A DNA stretch of 64,000 bases from Diogma glabrata (GCA_963693315.1 OY856186.1:131599964-131663963); one strand, 5' to 3'. Positions 34,180 through 46,325 are shown, numbered from the stretch's first letter. Made by a program: numbers and translations. The notes: a model not told the origin generated them from the letters alone.

Positions 34180-36234
34180 TCTTCAGTGTCTTTATGCACA
34201 CTACAGCCTACAATAATGAAGTGATGATGATGAAAGCTATGGAAAAGGTTTCAATTAGTGTGAAAAGATAATTATCATCTTTTGGAACACATTAATTAAA
34301 GTGGCGGAGGGTCGACCATACAACTGTTGACTTTTCATACTTTGTTCTTAAAGTTTGTTGGGAGTATACAGACTACATTCATTAATCAATTTTAATGACA
34401 CTTTGAAAAAGGATGGACACTTAAATGACAAAGAAGTGATTATTTTTTGGACAATATTGGGATAAGTGGTGGGGGCCCTCCCGAACACCTGTTTATTGTT
34501 TCAATGTTTGCTGGGAGCATACAACATTCGTTCGTGAATGAATTTTGATTACACTTTGGAAAAAGATGCAAACATGTATGGCAAGGAACTGATTAGTTTT
34601 TTAGCGAAAGTAAACAAAGTGGTAGAGGGTCCTCTGAGCACCTGTTTTTTTGAAAGCTTAATAACATCTGTATGTGATAATCGAATTGGATGAAACTTGG
34701 TACATAAACATTTAATACGGTTCACAACAGTTCTGCATCCCAACTTCCGGTTTGTCACTTCCGGTTAAATTTCTTTTTTACTATTTCTCGTACAACAGAA
34801 TTTATGTTTGTTGGGATACTACTGCTTTCTTTAATATTTTAATAATTAGAACTACGCGAAATCTACAACATTGGTTAGCTTTTAATTAAAGTATTTGATG
34901 GATATTAGCTCATTATATATCCAGAACACTATGTTTCCAGAGCTGTGGTGAAGTCAACCTATGCATCAGCGTCGCAATATTTTTTTTAGTTGTGTTCAGT
35001 TGATTGTATGATATGGGATGCAATCAAAATAAACAACAAAAGAAATTTTTCTACGATAGCAGATTAAAAGTCTATTTTCATACAGGCTTAATCCGCTGTG
35101 AAAATGAAGTTATTTCGATTATGACAAAAGTTATAAAAAAGGTTCCAATTGGTGTAAGAAGATAATGATCTGCTTTTGGGACACATTGATAAAAGTGGCA
35201 GGGGATCTACCATACAACTGCTGACTTTTCTCACTTTCTTTTTAAAGTTTGTTTGGAGCACACAGAAATCATTCATTATTCAATTTAAATGACATTTTGA
35301 AAAAAGATGGAGACTTCAATGACAAAGCACTGATTAGTTTGTGGACGATATTGGGATAAGTGGTGGAGGGCCTCCCGACCACCTGTTTATTTGCAACTTA
35401 TGCTTTTTAATTGTTTTTGGGAGCATACAACATTCGTTCGAGAATGAATTTTAATATCACTGTAAAAAAAGATGCAAATATGTATGGCAAGGAGCTGATT
35501 AGTTTTTGAGCGATATTGAACAAAGCAGTGGGGGATCCCCGAGAATATGTTTTTTGAAAGCTATATAACATCTGTACCTGATAATCGAACTGGATGAAAC
35601 TTGGTACATAAGCATTTATAACGGTTCAGAACAGTTCTGCATCCCAACTTCCGATTTTTCACATCCGGTAAAAAAAATTTTTGCAATTTTTTTCAGTGTC
35701 TTTATTGATTGACACTACAGCCTAAAATAATGAAGCGATTATGACGAAACTTATAAAAAGGTTTTAATTAGTTTGAGAAGATAATTATGAACTTTTAGGA
35801 CACATTCTTAAAAGTGGCGGGGTCTACCATACAACAGCTTAACTTACTCACTTTGTTTTTAAAGCTTGTTGGGAGGATACAGACTTCATATATTATTCAA
35901 TTTCAATGACACTTTGAAAAAAGATGGAGACTTAAATGACAAAGAACTTGTATGTTTTTGGACGATAATGGGACAAGTGTGGGCGATCTTCCGAGCACCT
36001 GTTCATTTGAAACTTCAATAACATCAGTTCCTGATAATTGATTTTGATGAAAAATATATGCTTAAAGTAAAATTTGTAACATTTCTGCATTCCAACTTCC
36101 AGTTTGTCGCCTCCGCCTCTTGCCTATAATTACAGATCGATTTCTATGAAACGTTGGTAAAAGGTTTCAAATAATATGAGAAAAATTTCGTTAGCTTTTG
36201 TGGTACATTTGACAAAGAGTTGGGGGTCCACCAT
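34180..36234. repeat. Long-unit tandem repeat, middle block
   Basis: Continuation of the 30.3-31.3 kb array after the retroelement. Module starts are visible at about 34195, 34355, 34510, 35240, 35410, 35700, 35860 and later. CTTCCGGTTTGTCACTTCCG-type joints recur. An unrelated insert of about 280 bp (34820-35100) carries an AACTACGCGAAATC segment that reappears at 38925. Interrupted at 36234 by the hAT-like MITE. Confidence 0.8.
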
Positions 36235-36996
36235 TAGAGATGTGACGATATTTAGATAGCAGCTACCTTTTCACTGTTACTCAAAAGTAACAATCACTGC
36301 CTGTTACTAAATATTTAAAGTAACAGTTCCTATTATTTTGTTCGCTGTGAATTTTTGAAAATAAAATTCAGGCAGTTACTTTAGTATTTTTTTCTTTTAA
36401 GTAGAAATACAACAAGAACAGGAAAATAAAATCACTTTGACTTCTAAAAGTAACAGTTCCTATTATTTGGTCGCTGTGATTTAGACTGCTACCTGCTACT
36501 TTAGTATTTTTTTCTTTTAAAATAAAAATACGAACAGGAGGAACAGGAAAATAAAAAAATCGCTGTGATTTCTTTGATATCACTAAAAACATTGATATTT
36601 TAGTCGCAGTGATTTTTTGTTTCTTGTTCGTATTTTTTTATTTGAAAGAAAAAAAATGTATTTGAATTAGTATATATTTGAGTTAATAGAATAATCAAAT
36701 TAAAAATACATTGAATGTGCATTGAATGAACTTTATTTTCTTTAAAGATATTTATCAATATAATATTCAAAGATATTTGATAAAGATAAAGTATTATATT
36801 GATATTATATTGATAAAGATATTTATCAATATAATATCAATTTATTAATATAATATTGCATACTTGACTTTGAACTTTTTTCTATATTTTTTAAAAATCA
36901 CACCTGTTACTAAAGTCGTTGTTATTTTTCACAGTGATTTGAAAGTAGCAGTAAAAGGTAACTGTGACTGAAAAGTAGCAGTTTTGCCCATATCTA
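36235..36996. mobile_element. hAT-type MITE with 8-bp target duplication
   Basis: 762 bp bounded by a perfect TCCACCAT duplication (36227-36234 and 36997-37004). The ends TAGAGATGTG.../...CCCATATCTA are imperfect inverted repeats that include AGTAACAGT and GTAGCAGT-like subterminal motifs. TAGA(T)ATGGGCAAAA-style ends plus 8-bp duplication are typical of non-autonomous hAT elements. The interior has a repeated AAAGTAACAGTTCCTATTAT block and AT-rich palindromes, with no transposase. Confidence 0.88.
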
Positions 36997-37023
36997 TCCA
37001 CCATACAATACATACGTGGTTTT

Positions 37024-37136
37024 TAGGTAGATTTCATATAAAAATCTACCTATTGCAATGGACTTCATCTCGGAATTTCGGAAAAATTTTTGTGCCAAAC
37101 GACTATATATGAAAAGCGGAGACGAAAAAAAAAAAA

Positions 37137-37174
<38 letters not shown>

Positions 37175-38535
37175 GATATGAGATATAACGAAAACGACCG
37201 GCACTCTCACGGTCGCATTTGTTGAGGTAGATCAAAAAAATTTTCTGTACTTGTATGTTCTATTAATATCTTGGACAAGTTCGTGAATCAGCAAAATCCG
37301 ACACGTGGTTAAGAAACTAGAGGCTTTTTTCTGAAAAAAATTGATTTTTTAAAACCGTTATAACGGCCGTTTGGATACTAATATTTCAAAAAATTTTACA
37401 AATTTAGAATTTTTGAAATCCTTTTAATCAATTTGTTTTAAAAATAGACCTCTGCAGTTAGAGGTTCCTGAGTGAGCGGCTCCAACAAAAAAGTTTGCAA
37501 AAAAAATTTTTTTTTTTAAACAACCGCCACTCTCACGGTCGCATTTATAAGGCCAGATCAAAAAACCTTTTTTAAAAATGTGCGTTTTATTAATATCTTG
37601 GACAAGTTCGTAAATCAGCCCCATTCAACGCATGGTTAAGAAACTAGAAGCTTTATACTAGAAAAAAACTCTGTTTTTTAGATCCGTTATAACGGCCGTT
37701 TGGATTATAATATTTTTAAAAACTTAATAAATTTAGAATCTTTAAAACCTTTTTAATCAGTTTCTTTCAAAAAAAAGACCTCTGCAGTTGGAGGTTTCTG
37801 AGTGAGCGGCTCCAACAAAAAAGCTTGTAAAACACAAAATGCGTTTAAATCAACCGGCGCTCTCACGGTTGCATTTGTAGAGCCAGATCAAAAATCCTTT
37901 CTTAAAAATGTGTGTTTTATTAATACCTTGGACGAGATCGTAAATCAGAAAAATCTGACACATGGTTCAGGAACTATAGGCTTTATACTAGAAAAAAAAG
38001 TGTTTTTTTTAATCCGTTATAACGGCCGTTTGGATACTAATATTTTTAAAATCTTCATAAATTTAGAATTTGTGGAAACATTTTAATCCGTTTCTTATAA
38101 ATATAAACCTCTGCAATTAGAGGTTTTTGACTTGTTGGCTTCAACAAAAAAGTTTGCAACAATCCCCAACTACAATTTCCAAAAACCTTATAACAGTCAA
38201 TATCAACCTTATAACAGTCAAAAAAATAAAAGATTTGAATAGAAGAAATTAATTTTTTTTTCTTAGAAATAAACTATTTTGATATTTTGCAGCAATTGCA
38301 CGACATTTGATATAAAGTAGGTTTGTGTCATAAATTGTCACACACATGTTTTGTGGTAGATTTGTTATTTGTTTGTTGCAAAATTGGATAGATATAATAT
38401 TGCTTGTAGGTAGCTAATTTTCTTTTTAAAATTTGTTTGATATCTGTTTGAAATTAGTTTGTTTTGTTTAAACTAATCTGATACATCAGATTCTACTGGT
38501 ACACAAAACTGTCTGATCTCGAAATCTACCTATTT
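37024..38535. mobile_element. Insertion with three tandem ~330-bp units
   Basis: Interrupts the long-unit array between GTGGTTTTT and its continuation near 38560. It begins AGGTAGATTTCATATAAAAA (itself a hairpin with ATCTACCT) and ends GAAATCTACCTATTTCTAGC. The interior has an AT microsatellite at about 37137-37172 and three direct copies of a ~330-bp unit. A similar AGGTAGATTTCATAGAAGAG hairpin occurs at 45519, suggesting a dispersed family. Confidence 0.7.
37196..38160 (+). repeat. Three tandem ~330-bp repeats
   Basis: Each unit carries CTCTCACGGTCGCATTT (near 37203, 37530, 37860), AATATCTTGGACAAGTTCGT, CCGTTATAACGGCCGTTTGG (a perfect CCGTTATAACGG palindrome) and ACCTCTGCAGTT-AGAGG. The 94-codon frame at 37802-38086 is confined to the third unit and is probably not a gene. 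Confidence 0.9.
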
Positions 38536-38559
38536 CTAGCGGATATACGTGCCGCTTGG

Positions 38560-39050
38560 ACTTTTTCAACTATGTTTTAATGTTTGTTGGGAGCATACAA
38601 CATTCGTTCGTGAATGAATTTTGATGACACTTTAAAAAAGATACAAATATGTATGGCAAGGAACTGATTAGTTTTTGTGCGATATTAAACAAAGTGGTGG
38701 GGGGTCCCTCGAGCACCTGATTTTTTAAAAGCTCAATAACATCTGCACCCGATAATTGAATTGGATGAAACTTGTCACATAAGCATTTAGTACGGTTCAC
38801 AATAGTTCTGCATCCTAATTTCCGGTTTTTCACTTCCGGTAAAATTTTTTTTTACTTTTTCTCGTACAACAGAATTTATGTTTGTTAATAATACAGTTTT
38901 CTTTAGTTTTTATATAATTAGAACTACGCGAAATCTAAAACATTGGGTAGCCATTAATTAAAGTATTTTATCACTGTATATCCAGAACATTTTGTTTCCA
39001 GAGCTGTGGTGAAGTCAGCCTATGCATCAGCATCGCAATATTTTTTTTAC
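38560..39050. repeat. Long-unit tandem repeat, right block
   Basis: Direct copy of 34500-34990: starts ATGTTTGTTGGGAGCATACA, passes through the TTCCGGTTTTTCACTTCCGG joint and the AACTACGCGAAATCTA segment, and ends GCATCGCAATATTTTTTTTA. Confidence 0.88.
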
Positions 39051-39179
39051 ATGCTAACGTAGAAAAAAAATTTTAATTTGTGAAATAGTATTCACATTGG
39101 AAGAGTTAAAAAAGCGCTCGAAAAAAATAAAATCGTAACTGGTAACTTCCCTGCGGAATGGTCTGCGGACCAAGGGTTG

Positions 39180-39345
39180 AGAAACACTATGATAGGATTT
39201 ATTTTTTAATTATCGATTCCTTAAATAAAACAAAAACAAACAAAATTTTTGGAGTCATTAACATCTTAAAACGCATTTTGTTGTGGAGCCTGGGCCTTAA
39301 AAGGTTTTATGTGATGTTGTGACACATATTGTAATTCTTACTACA
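39180..39345. repeat. Dispersed repeat R-TTGTG, copy 2
   Basis: Matches 28680-28830 and 47630-47900: GATAGGATTTAT..., AACGCATTTTGTTGTGGAGC, TTAAAAGGTTTTATGTG, then TTGTGACACATATTGTAATT. Confidence 0.7.
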
Positions 39346-40702
39346 CATTAAATTGTAGTATTAGTAGTGTATTACATTGTAGTATCAAATAAGTACTATA
39401 CTTATTAAGTTATTACTTATTAGGTCGACTATGGGCGATATAACAGTTAGCAAAAAAATATGTACCAAATTTTTGATAGGATGATTCCCGTTCGGCATGA
39501 ACATCGGAAAGGTATCTTAATGCTATCTAAAAAATGGCTTCTTTTAGAACTCAGAAATTTGTTATCTTTTTGACAGCTTTTTGATACATCAAAATGATAC
39601 CTTTATGATACCTATTATCGACATTTCTATGACCTAAATATGATATTATTTTGTCAACATTCTACCATAACCTAAAATCGGTATAGGCTAATTTCAACTA
39701 TCTTTCTCTCACAAAAGATCTTTGAGTGGAAAGAAAAAACAATTATTTTGAGTTTTCGAAATACATTTTAGGTGATTTCTGCTTTCATAGTTCGGGAAAA
39801 GCTCTATAGTGAAGTTGGTAACAGCAAATTGTTAAATTAAAATGTCACTTTGAAAATGTCAAATTGAAAAAAATCATAATTAAATAAATAAATTTAATAC
39901 ATAACAGCATTCAAAATTCATATTCTTTTTTTTTCATGGTTGCTTTGTTTTAAAATCTTTGTAAAATTATATGAAAATACCATAGCAATTACAAACTCTT
40001 ATTTAGTAAAAACGATTTTACATTAGAGAAAAAAACCTATTTTCACAGGGGATTAAGCCTGCTTGAAAATAGACTTTTCATTTGCTATCATAGGAAAGAA
40101 ATATTTTCTAATAGTAATTTGTTATTTTCCGTGACATGGCATACTAGGTACGAAAAAATTGCTATAATTTTTTTCTCAATTCCTATTTCACGATGTACCG
40201 GAACAGGGCTACAGATTTGTTTAAAAAACGTATTATGTAGAAATTTTTTTTTTCTAACCAAAAAAACCAACAATGAAAAAACTCAAAGAACAGCGCTACA
40301 ATTAAAAATTTCATACTTAAATAATAAGAGTTTACACCAAAGTATCAAATTTAAAAAGTATGACAGTGAAAACGTGTATTAAATTCGATACCTAGTAAAT
40401 TTGACAATGGTGTAAACTTACTATAAGTTTATTATGCCAAATGCCTTCCTTTGGAGCCATCCATAATTAAGTATAATCACAATCATAGTTCATGAATTTT
40501 TAATTCTCTAGATTTGAATATTGAATAATTTTGAAATACTTGAGATTTTTTTGTGTGAGCTTAAAACTCAAAGAATTAAGGAAGTCATTTGAATTTTTCA
40601 ATTCGAAAGTATATTTTGGATTTTTTTTAGAGAGAAATCTAGAAGTTTCTATTAATCTTAGAATTTTAACATCTAGAATTATAATTTATCTTAGTTTTAT
40701 AT
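39346..40702. other. Unclassified AT-rich DNA
   Basis: No supported gene. A block near 40040-40085 (TTAAGCCTGCTTGAAAATAG) matches 35050-35100 in inverse orientation, so parts are repeat-derived. Open frames at 40088-40382 run on both strands and have no family resemblance. Confidence 0.45.
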
Positions 40703-41852
40703 GTATATGTTACGGTCAATGTGAATAATCGGTTATTATTAATAATCGCCGGTTATTATTAATAATAACCAAATATATTGGTCAAAGTGATTAATATATG
40801 TGATTTATTACATTGACCGGTTATTATTAATAATTTCCAATGCAGTTTGGTAAATGTAATTAATTGAGAATAGTTTATTAAAACTACAACCTTAACGTAA
40901 TTATTATGTATCTATCCGCTGTGATTAAAATTAAGAATATTAGATTGAGACTTAGGAAAATAGGGATCAATGAAATACGGCAATAGTTTCTGTTATGTGT
41001 TGTGTAGTAAAAATTACAATATGTGTCACAACACATAAAAACCATTTAAGACTATAACAATATGCGTTGTTATGCATATATTCAGATTTTTTTAAACTTT
41101 TATTTAATGAATGAATATCGAAACAATAAATTCAATCGCGTAACAAAATACTTGCTTATTGAGTGACTGCTTTGCTGAGCAGAAACAAATAGATATACTC
41201 CTGTGTGTTTATAGTGTTGGAAACATTAAATTTTTCGACTGTCAAGTGAAGAATATATTTAAACACTTTGAAGTTTATTTTTTTATTAAACGCAGTCAAA
41301 AAATAACATAATTTCAAGAAATTTCAAATATATAGGTGACTTTCTCCAACATGAAACGAGGGTCAGAAAAAAAAATCAAACTGCAACGAGCTCAGCGCTT
41401 TGTTACTATATAAGGGCGTACAACTCTATAATTCAATTCCGGATGAAATAAAATATTCAAGAAATACTATTTTTTTTTAAATATATAAGTGTAATAAACG
41501 GCTAGAAGCTTTAGAACTAATCTAATTTTAAAACTCAATCAGTCAAAAAACAATTGGTATATATATGTTTGAATTCAGATTGTAAAAATTAATATTTAGT
41601 AAATGTTTAAAATACGATGTTACAAAATATAAATGTTATAAGATTATCGAAAGATAAATAAATATTATTATTATTATTTAAATGTGTTCAATTATTACAT
41701 TTACCAAACATCATTGGTAATTATTAATAATAACCGGTTAAACTGATTAATGTGCAATTTTTATCACATTTACCAAAACACTTGGATATTATTAATAATC
41801 GCCGGTTATTATTAATAATAACCGCATTTATTACTTTAACCGTAACATATAC
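40703..41852. mobile_element. TIR element with repeated CGGTTATTATTAATAA motifs
   Basis: The ends GTATATGTTACGGTCAATGT (40703) and the complement of GTATATGTTACGGTTAAAGT (41852) are inverted. Each is followed by two or more GGTTATTATTAATAATCGCC palindromic blocks, which also recur internally (40820, 41720). It contains nested pieces: the R-TTGTG end at 40997-41040 and a non-LTR 3' fragment at 41340-41680. No transposase. Confidence 0.8.
41340..41680 (+). pseudogene. Non-LTR retrotransposon 3' fragment
   Basis: The plus strand reads YKGVQLYNSIPDEIKYSRNT with a stop shortly after. This corresponds to the final conserved ...LYN-S-(I/L)-P-x-E-I-K... block just before the end of Jockey/CR1-type ORF2. 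It is followed about 180 bp later by AAATAAATATTATTATTATT, the same kind of AATAAA plus TTA tail as the nested element at 31.9 kb. Its upstream part is lost. Confidence 0.65.
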
Positions 41853-42558
41853 ACCAACAAAATGGTTTCAAGTTCAATTCAACATAAAATTCTTGGTATA
41901 TTTCATAACATAAATTCATACGTATTTATAACCAAATTTGTGAATCACAGTTTATGGTGGACAACTTCTATATTTTTGGTTTAAAATGCGATACGAATAT
42001 TAATTTGCTGTTTGAACTTTACCTAGCATCACATTTTACTTATTTTGTACATATTTTTCTTAAAAGAGCTTGAAATATTAGAATAACTGTTTTTTTATGT
42101 ACGTGCGTCCTATGCATTATTTTAATAAATTCCATTGTTTTCTTTTAGTGTACACAGCTCATTGTAATTTTTAATAAAGAAGTTGACTATTATAATAACA
42201 ACCACACATAATACACCTCTTTCGTTAACACTATTCAATATTATAGGTAAACATGTGTGGTAAAGTTAGTTGTTAAGTACATTTTCACTAATAGATTAAC
42301 TACAGATTTTCTACAGAAAATATTTAAATAAATTTATAAAAAATAAAACTCTAGGGTTATCCAAGATAACTAAAGCAAAAAAACAGCAAACAGATTATTT
42401 TGGATAAATAAAACTAAAAAAAATTCAAAAATTAAACATTTTCAATTAGTAAATTTAATTTTTATAACATATTATAAAGAAATTTTTATAACATATTATA
42501 AATAAAACAAGCTCAATAAGATATTAGTGCTGTAGTAATTTAATTTTTGTTTACTAAC
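41853..42558 (-). other. AT-rich DNA downstream of the 42.6-kb exon
   Basis: Begins, on the minus strand, with the GTTAGT donor at 42558. No further exon or repeat recognised. Confidence 0.5.
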
Positions 42559-42688
42559 CTGGCATTAAGTACGGTGTAGTATTAGAGGATGGCAACCAAT
42601 ATTGGGCACTGATTGCTGGATATGATCCATTATTTGGACAACCCTGACCCGGTAACGATGGCATGCTTGTTTTTGTACGACTCTTCAT
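42559..42688 (-). CDS. Putative N-terminal coding exon, possibly bru2-like
   Basis: Minus-strand ATG at 42688 with an in-frame TAA two codons upstream, 43 codons and a CCAG/GTTAGT donor after 42559 (phase 1). The peptide is MKSRTKTSMPSLPGQGCPNN, then GSYPAISAQYW, then LPSSNTTPYLMP. Codon use is balanced compared with the AT-rich surroundings and the sequence does not resemble any repeat in the window. It lies on the same strand as, and ~27.6 kb upstream of, the RRM2 exon. It cannot splice directly to 14969 (phase 1 into phase 2), so at least one intervening exon, presumably RRM1, is needed. Alternatively it is the first exon of an unrelated gene. Confidence 0.5.
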
Positions 42689-44640
42689 TATTTAAGAATG
42701 TATCTTCATAATCACCTTGCTTTGACTCATATATGACAGACTAATAACTTAGTTTAACGATTTTTCACAATACACATACAAATTATTCATAATTATCATA
42801 TAAGTGTCATGACGTTCAATAATTTTTTAAAAAATAATTAACAGATATTTAAACAACTGATTCGATACAATTCAAAATCACCTTCAATTTATGGACGTGG
42901 AATATTGCAGATGTAAAAATATGGTAGTATTTTTCTTTGCTAATTTTCAAATATTTTTCATAAATGAATTCCACCGTTTTAAGTTTTTATGCGCGAAAGT
43001 ATGTCAATTGTTGCATATTTTTTTATTTCGTACACTTTTTTATTAAAAAGCATAAAAGATATAATATACCAATAGAATCAAAACAAACAATTATGGTAAA
43101 TGATTATATGGCCGTTTAGAAAATGAACTATATGTATTTAAATAAAACGATAGAAAATATTTTTGATATTATACATACACTGTACTTTCTTATAACTAAC
43201 TGAATATATGTTATGGCCAAAAATTCGTTGTCTTCACTTTTTTAGATAAATATTATTTAGTTAGTTTTGAAGTAATTTTTATTTGTTTAAACTTTAAAGA
43301 ATTTGAAACACAAGACATAAAATTATATTTTCACTTAGTTTGGCTTCAATTGTGTTATTAGCCAGGAGATTATTCGTTCCTATTCTCTTTTAATATCACT
43401 AAATTCACAAATTTTTGAAACAACTTAGAATTCGTCATATTTTAATAATTTGATCACACAGTAAATATTGGTTGGTTCTTCTGTTTAGTTTCACTATATA
43501 ATAATGAAAATGTCACATTCACCAATATGGAATTTATTGTATTATGCTAAACGCAAAATAAAAATATATTACACATTAACGACACACATTAATTAACCAT
43601 AAGAAAACATAATGGTGCTGATTTATTTTCATTCCTCAACTGTAAATTAATTTCGTTGGAAACAACAAAATTTAATAAAATCACAAGGTAGATTATTACG
43701 TTAAAAGCAAAATAAAAATTAAAAATTGCGATCCGGAAAATCTGAATTTAATTACCGAGAATGCGATCACAACATTTCAACCGATAATAAAATTAGAATA
43801 GATCAATAAATTGAAAAATAACAATTCAAAATATTGACGATCAGTTACACAAAAACTTTCGTTTGTATTCATATAACAATACATAACGAAAAACGAAGAC
43901 TGATCACGAGAACATCTATTTCACATCGATGTTCTTTAAAAATAAAAACGCAACTAAACTACTAGTTGAGTTTTAATGAATTAAAAACAATCAGCATTTT
44001 CCAGGTTACATTGTTAGATTTAAAATTATCGTCTTACAAAAAGTGACATTAAGAATAAAGAAAAAGAGAAGACATATTTTGAATGATTACAATATTGGTT
44101 TTAAACATTAACAATTGTTTGATTGTAATATTTTATAATTTGAGTTTAGTTAATACAATAACATTCAATCACATAATTTTCATGAAATGAGTAGAATCCA
44201 ATCACTACTAACTAGAAAAATTTTATAAATAAAACATTACATTCCGCTCATAAATATTTAAATTCTGATTGTGATCGGTTATATTGCTTTATTTTAGTAC
44301 TTGACATTTTATAGAAAAAAACGAAAACGATGTAATTTTAACGCCAATTGATTAAAAATTTCAATACGGCTACCAAATGAGGATAACGATTTTATTGCTG
44401 GATAAAATAAAACCACAGATTTATACAAACATTTCGACCAGATTATGCAAATAAAAATTGATTGAAAAAATGATTTGGTCGGGCTGTCAAACTTTGGAAG
44501 TACAATGTGTACCACTTGCTGTAAATATAAGCAAATCTTAATAATTCATATTGGTATAGAACGAGATGAACACTTTAAGCTCGATCGAATCGACGAATGG
44601 GTTCAAATATAGTTTTCTTCGCTAAAATAAAATTGAACAG
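42689..44640. other. AT-rich, repeat-poor DNA upstream of the putative first exon
   Basis: No repeat shared with the rest of the window and no coding signature. If the 42.6-kb exon is a first coding exon, this interval would hold its 5' untranslated region and promoter. I cannot point to a specific promoter element. Confidence 0.4.
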
Positions 44641-44684
44641 TGTAACGAGCCGCGGACCGGGCTCGTCGTCGGAACCAGAGGCGT

Positions 44685-44730
44685 AGCGACATACGGGTTT
44701 AATCGGGTCTAACCCAGTGGTATCTTACGA
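44685..44730. repeat. Possible hAT terminal repeat
   Basis: CAGAGGCGTAGCGACATACG resembles the CAG(T/A)GGCGTAGC ends of hAT elements seen at 57.9 kb. No partner end is identified. Confidence 0.35.
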
Positions 44731-44890
44731 ATGAATTGAACAGTTGCTTTCTTTTCGTTCCACAAAACCCCATCCCCCACTATGTTGTCATAGTCATAGC
44801 ACACATACTCACTAGCACACATACTCAAAAAATTAACTGCTAGCTGCATGCCACGATGCGAAAAATAAGTGGTACTATCAGATCCACCCC

Positions 44891-45424
44891 TTTTCCTTGG
44901 CCCCTGTGTTAAGCAATATCGCTCCACCTGCACTTAGACGCTTGCATGCTCTTATGCGTAAACATAAAAAGGTAGCAAACAACATCTCGTTAACCTTGCA
45001 CGAATATCACGGTGACCACACTTGTTGTCGAATGAAGTCAAGAAAGCCTCCACATAAAACTGCCAGCAACCTGCTGGCAACTAATTTTAATATCTTGGAT
45101 GCCTGGGACACCTTCTGGCATCATTACAACACAACTGGCCTTTCTATTACTAACCCGACTTCTACCCAACCTGGTTTCGATCTGCCAGGTCATACCTGGA
45201 CTATACTAAACCGAATAAGAACGAATCATGGACGTTGTGCTGATTCTTTCTTTAAGTGGGGCATTTCAGAGTCCCCTGAGTGTAACTGCGGCGCTTCACA
45301 ACAAACAATAAAACACATTGCAACTGTGTGTCCAATTCGACGGTACAATGGCGACATCTCAGACATCCATTGGGCAACTCCCGATGTAGTAGCATGGATA
45401 GACTCGCTCGATGTAAAGATCTAA
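44891..45424 (+). pseudogene. Non-LTR RT C-terminal fragment with CCHC knuckle
   Basis: Open frame of 175 codons with no genuine start (it opens from a truncated 5' edge at ~44885). The C-terminal half reads LPGHTWTILNRIRTNHGRCA, DSFFKWGISESPECNCGASQ, QTIKHIATVCPIRRYNG, then VAWIDSLDVKI and a stop. The W-x-x-L-N-R-x-R-T-x-x-G-R-C motif and the C-x-C-x(8)-H-x(4)-C knuckle are the terminal features of a non-LTR family widespread in arthropods and other invertebrates, different from the LDSLQHRR type elsewhere in this window. The frame is intact to its stop, so the insertion is probably young but 5'-truncated. Confidence 0.82.
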
Positions 45425-45708
45425 TATTCAAATGTACTGCCCAATGTTCAAATATTTTACTTTTTACTTTTTTACTAAAGACGCGTTCATTTAATGTGTA
45501 TTCATGTTTTGTTTTAGGTAGATTTCATAGAAGAGTCTACCTATTTTAAGTTTAATTTTTAATGTGTCAGAAAAAAAAACCATACGCTAAATAAAAAAAA
45601 ATAGTGATACAATAATTTGGAAAAAATAACAAATATTATACCAAAGGTATATTGTTCCACATATTTTTATTTCAAAATTTATGCAAATTTATAATTTTAA
45701 TTTAGAAT

Positions 45709-46162
45709 AATAGTATATTCTTGTATGAGCTAGAATGAAGGCAATTCTTTACGAGGATGAAGTTTCCCGGGACGAGCGTAGCGAGTGGAGGGAATCATCC
45801 GAGTGAAGAATTGCCTTCATCCTAAGCGAATACAAGATATTATTTTATCCACGACTACAAATAATTCAAATAATTTCATTCATGTTTGTATCGTTTCATT
45901 TCATTCGCCATATTGAATGAAATGAAAAACAAAACCAAACATGTTTGTTTATTTTAGATTTTATATATGTATTGTTTTTGTTTTAACTGGTTTATATTAC
46001 TATACCAACAAATCAAGTTTTTAATTTGTTAGGGGAATTTTGAATAAATAAAGCGTAATAAAAGAAATAAAAAAGAATTTGATATATAGAAAAGGAATGA
46101 ATACAATTACAATGAAAGAGATACGCATGGAAAGTATATATTCTTTAGTAGTCGTGGATAAA
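45709..46162. mobile_element. Hairpin MITE, copy 2
   Basis: Nearly identical to 26919-27372 over its whole length in the same orientation, including GACGAGCGTAGCGAGTGGAG in the loop. The few differences suggest recent spread. It lies shortly downstream of a non-LTR fragment. Confidence 0.92.
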
Positions 46163-46234
46163 CATTTTTCTACTCCTATCACAGTAAATTATAAATTACA
46201 TCGCACTATCCATGACAAGTAAATTGATTATTTC

Positions 46235-46325
46235 AAATAGCGTGCGGTAAGTAAAAAAAGCGTGCGGTAAGTAAAAAAAAGCGTGCGGTAATGGATTTTC
46301 ATATATATATTACGCACGCTTTTAA
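46235..46325 (+). repeat. GCGTGCGGTAA short repeats
   Basis: Three copies of GCGTGCGGTAAGTAAAAAAA (46241, 46260, 46280 region), then an inverted ATTACGCACGC at 46310. The arrangement suggests the end of an unclassified element. Confidence 0.8.

Noticed and set aside
37802..38086. 94-codon open frame in the 330-bp repeats
   Set aside because: The homologous frame is broken in the other two units and there is no domain signature.
15000..42558. RRM1 exons of the bru2-like gene
   Set aside because: Looked for F-V-G-Q-I-P, C-C-F-V-T and M-H-H-P-I-Q-M-K-P on the minus strand by eye without success. They may exist as very short or diverged exons, but I cannot support any.
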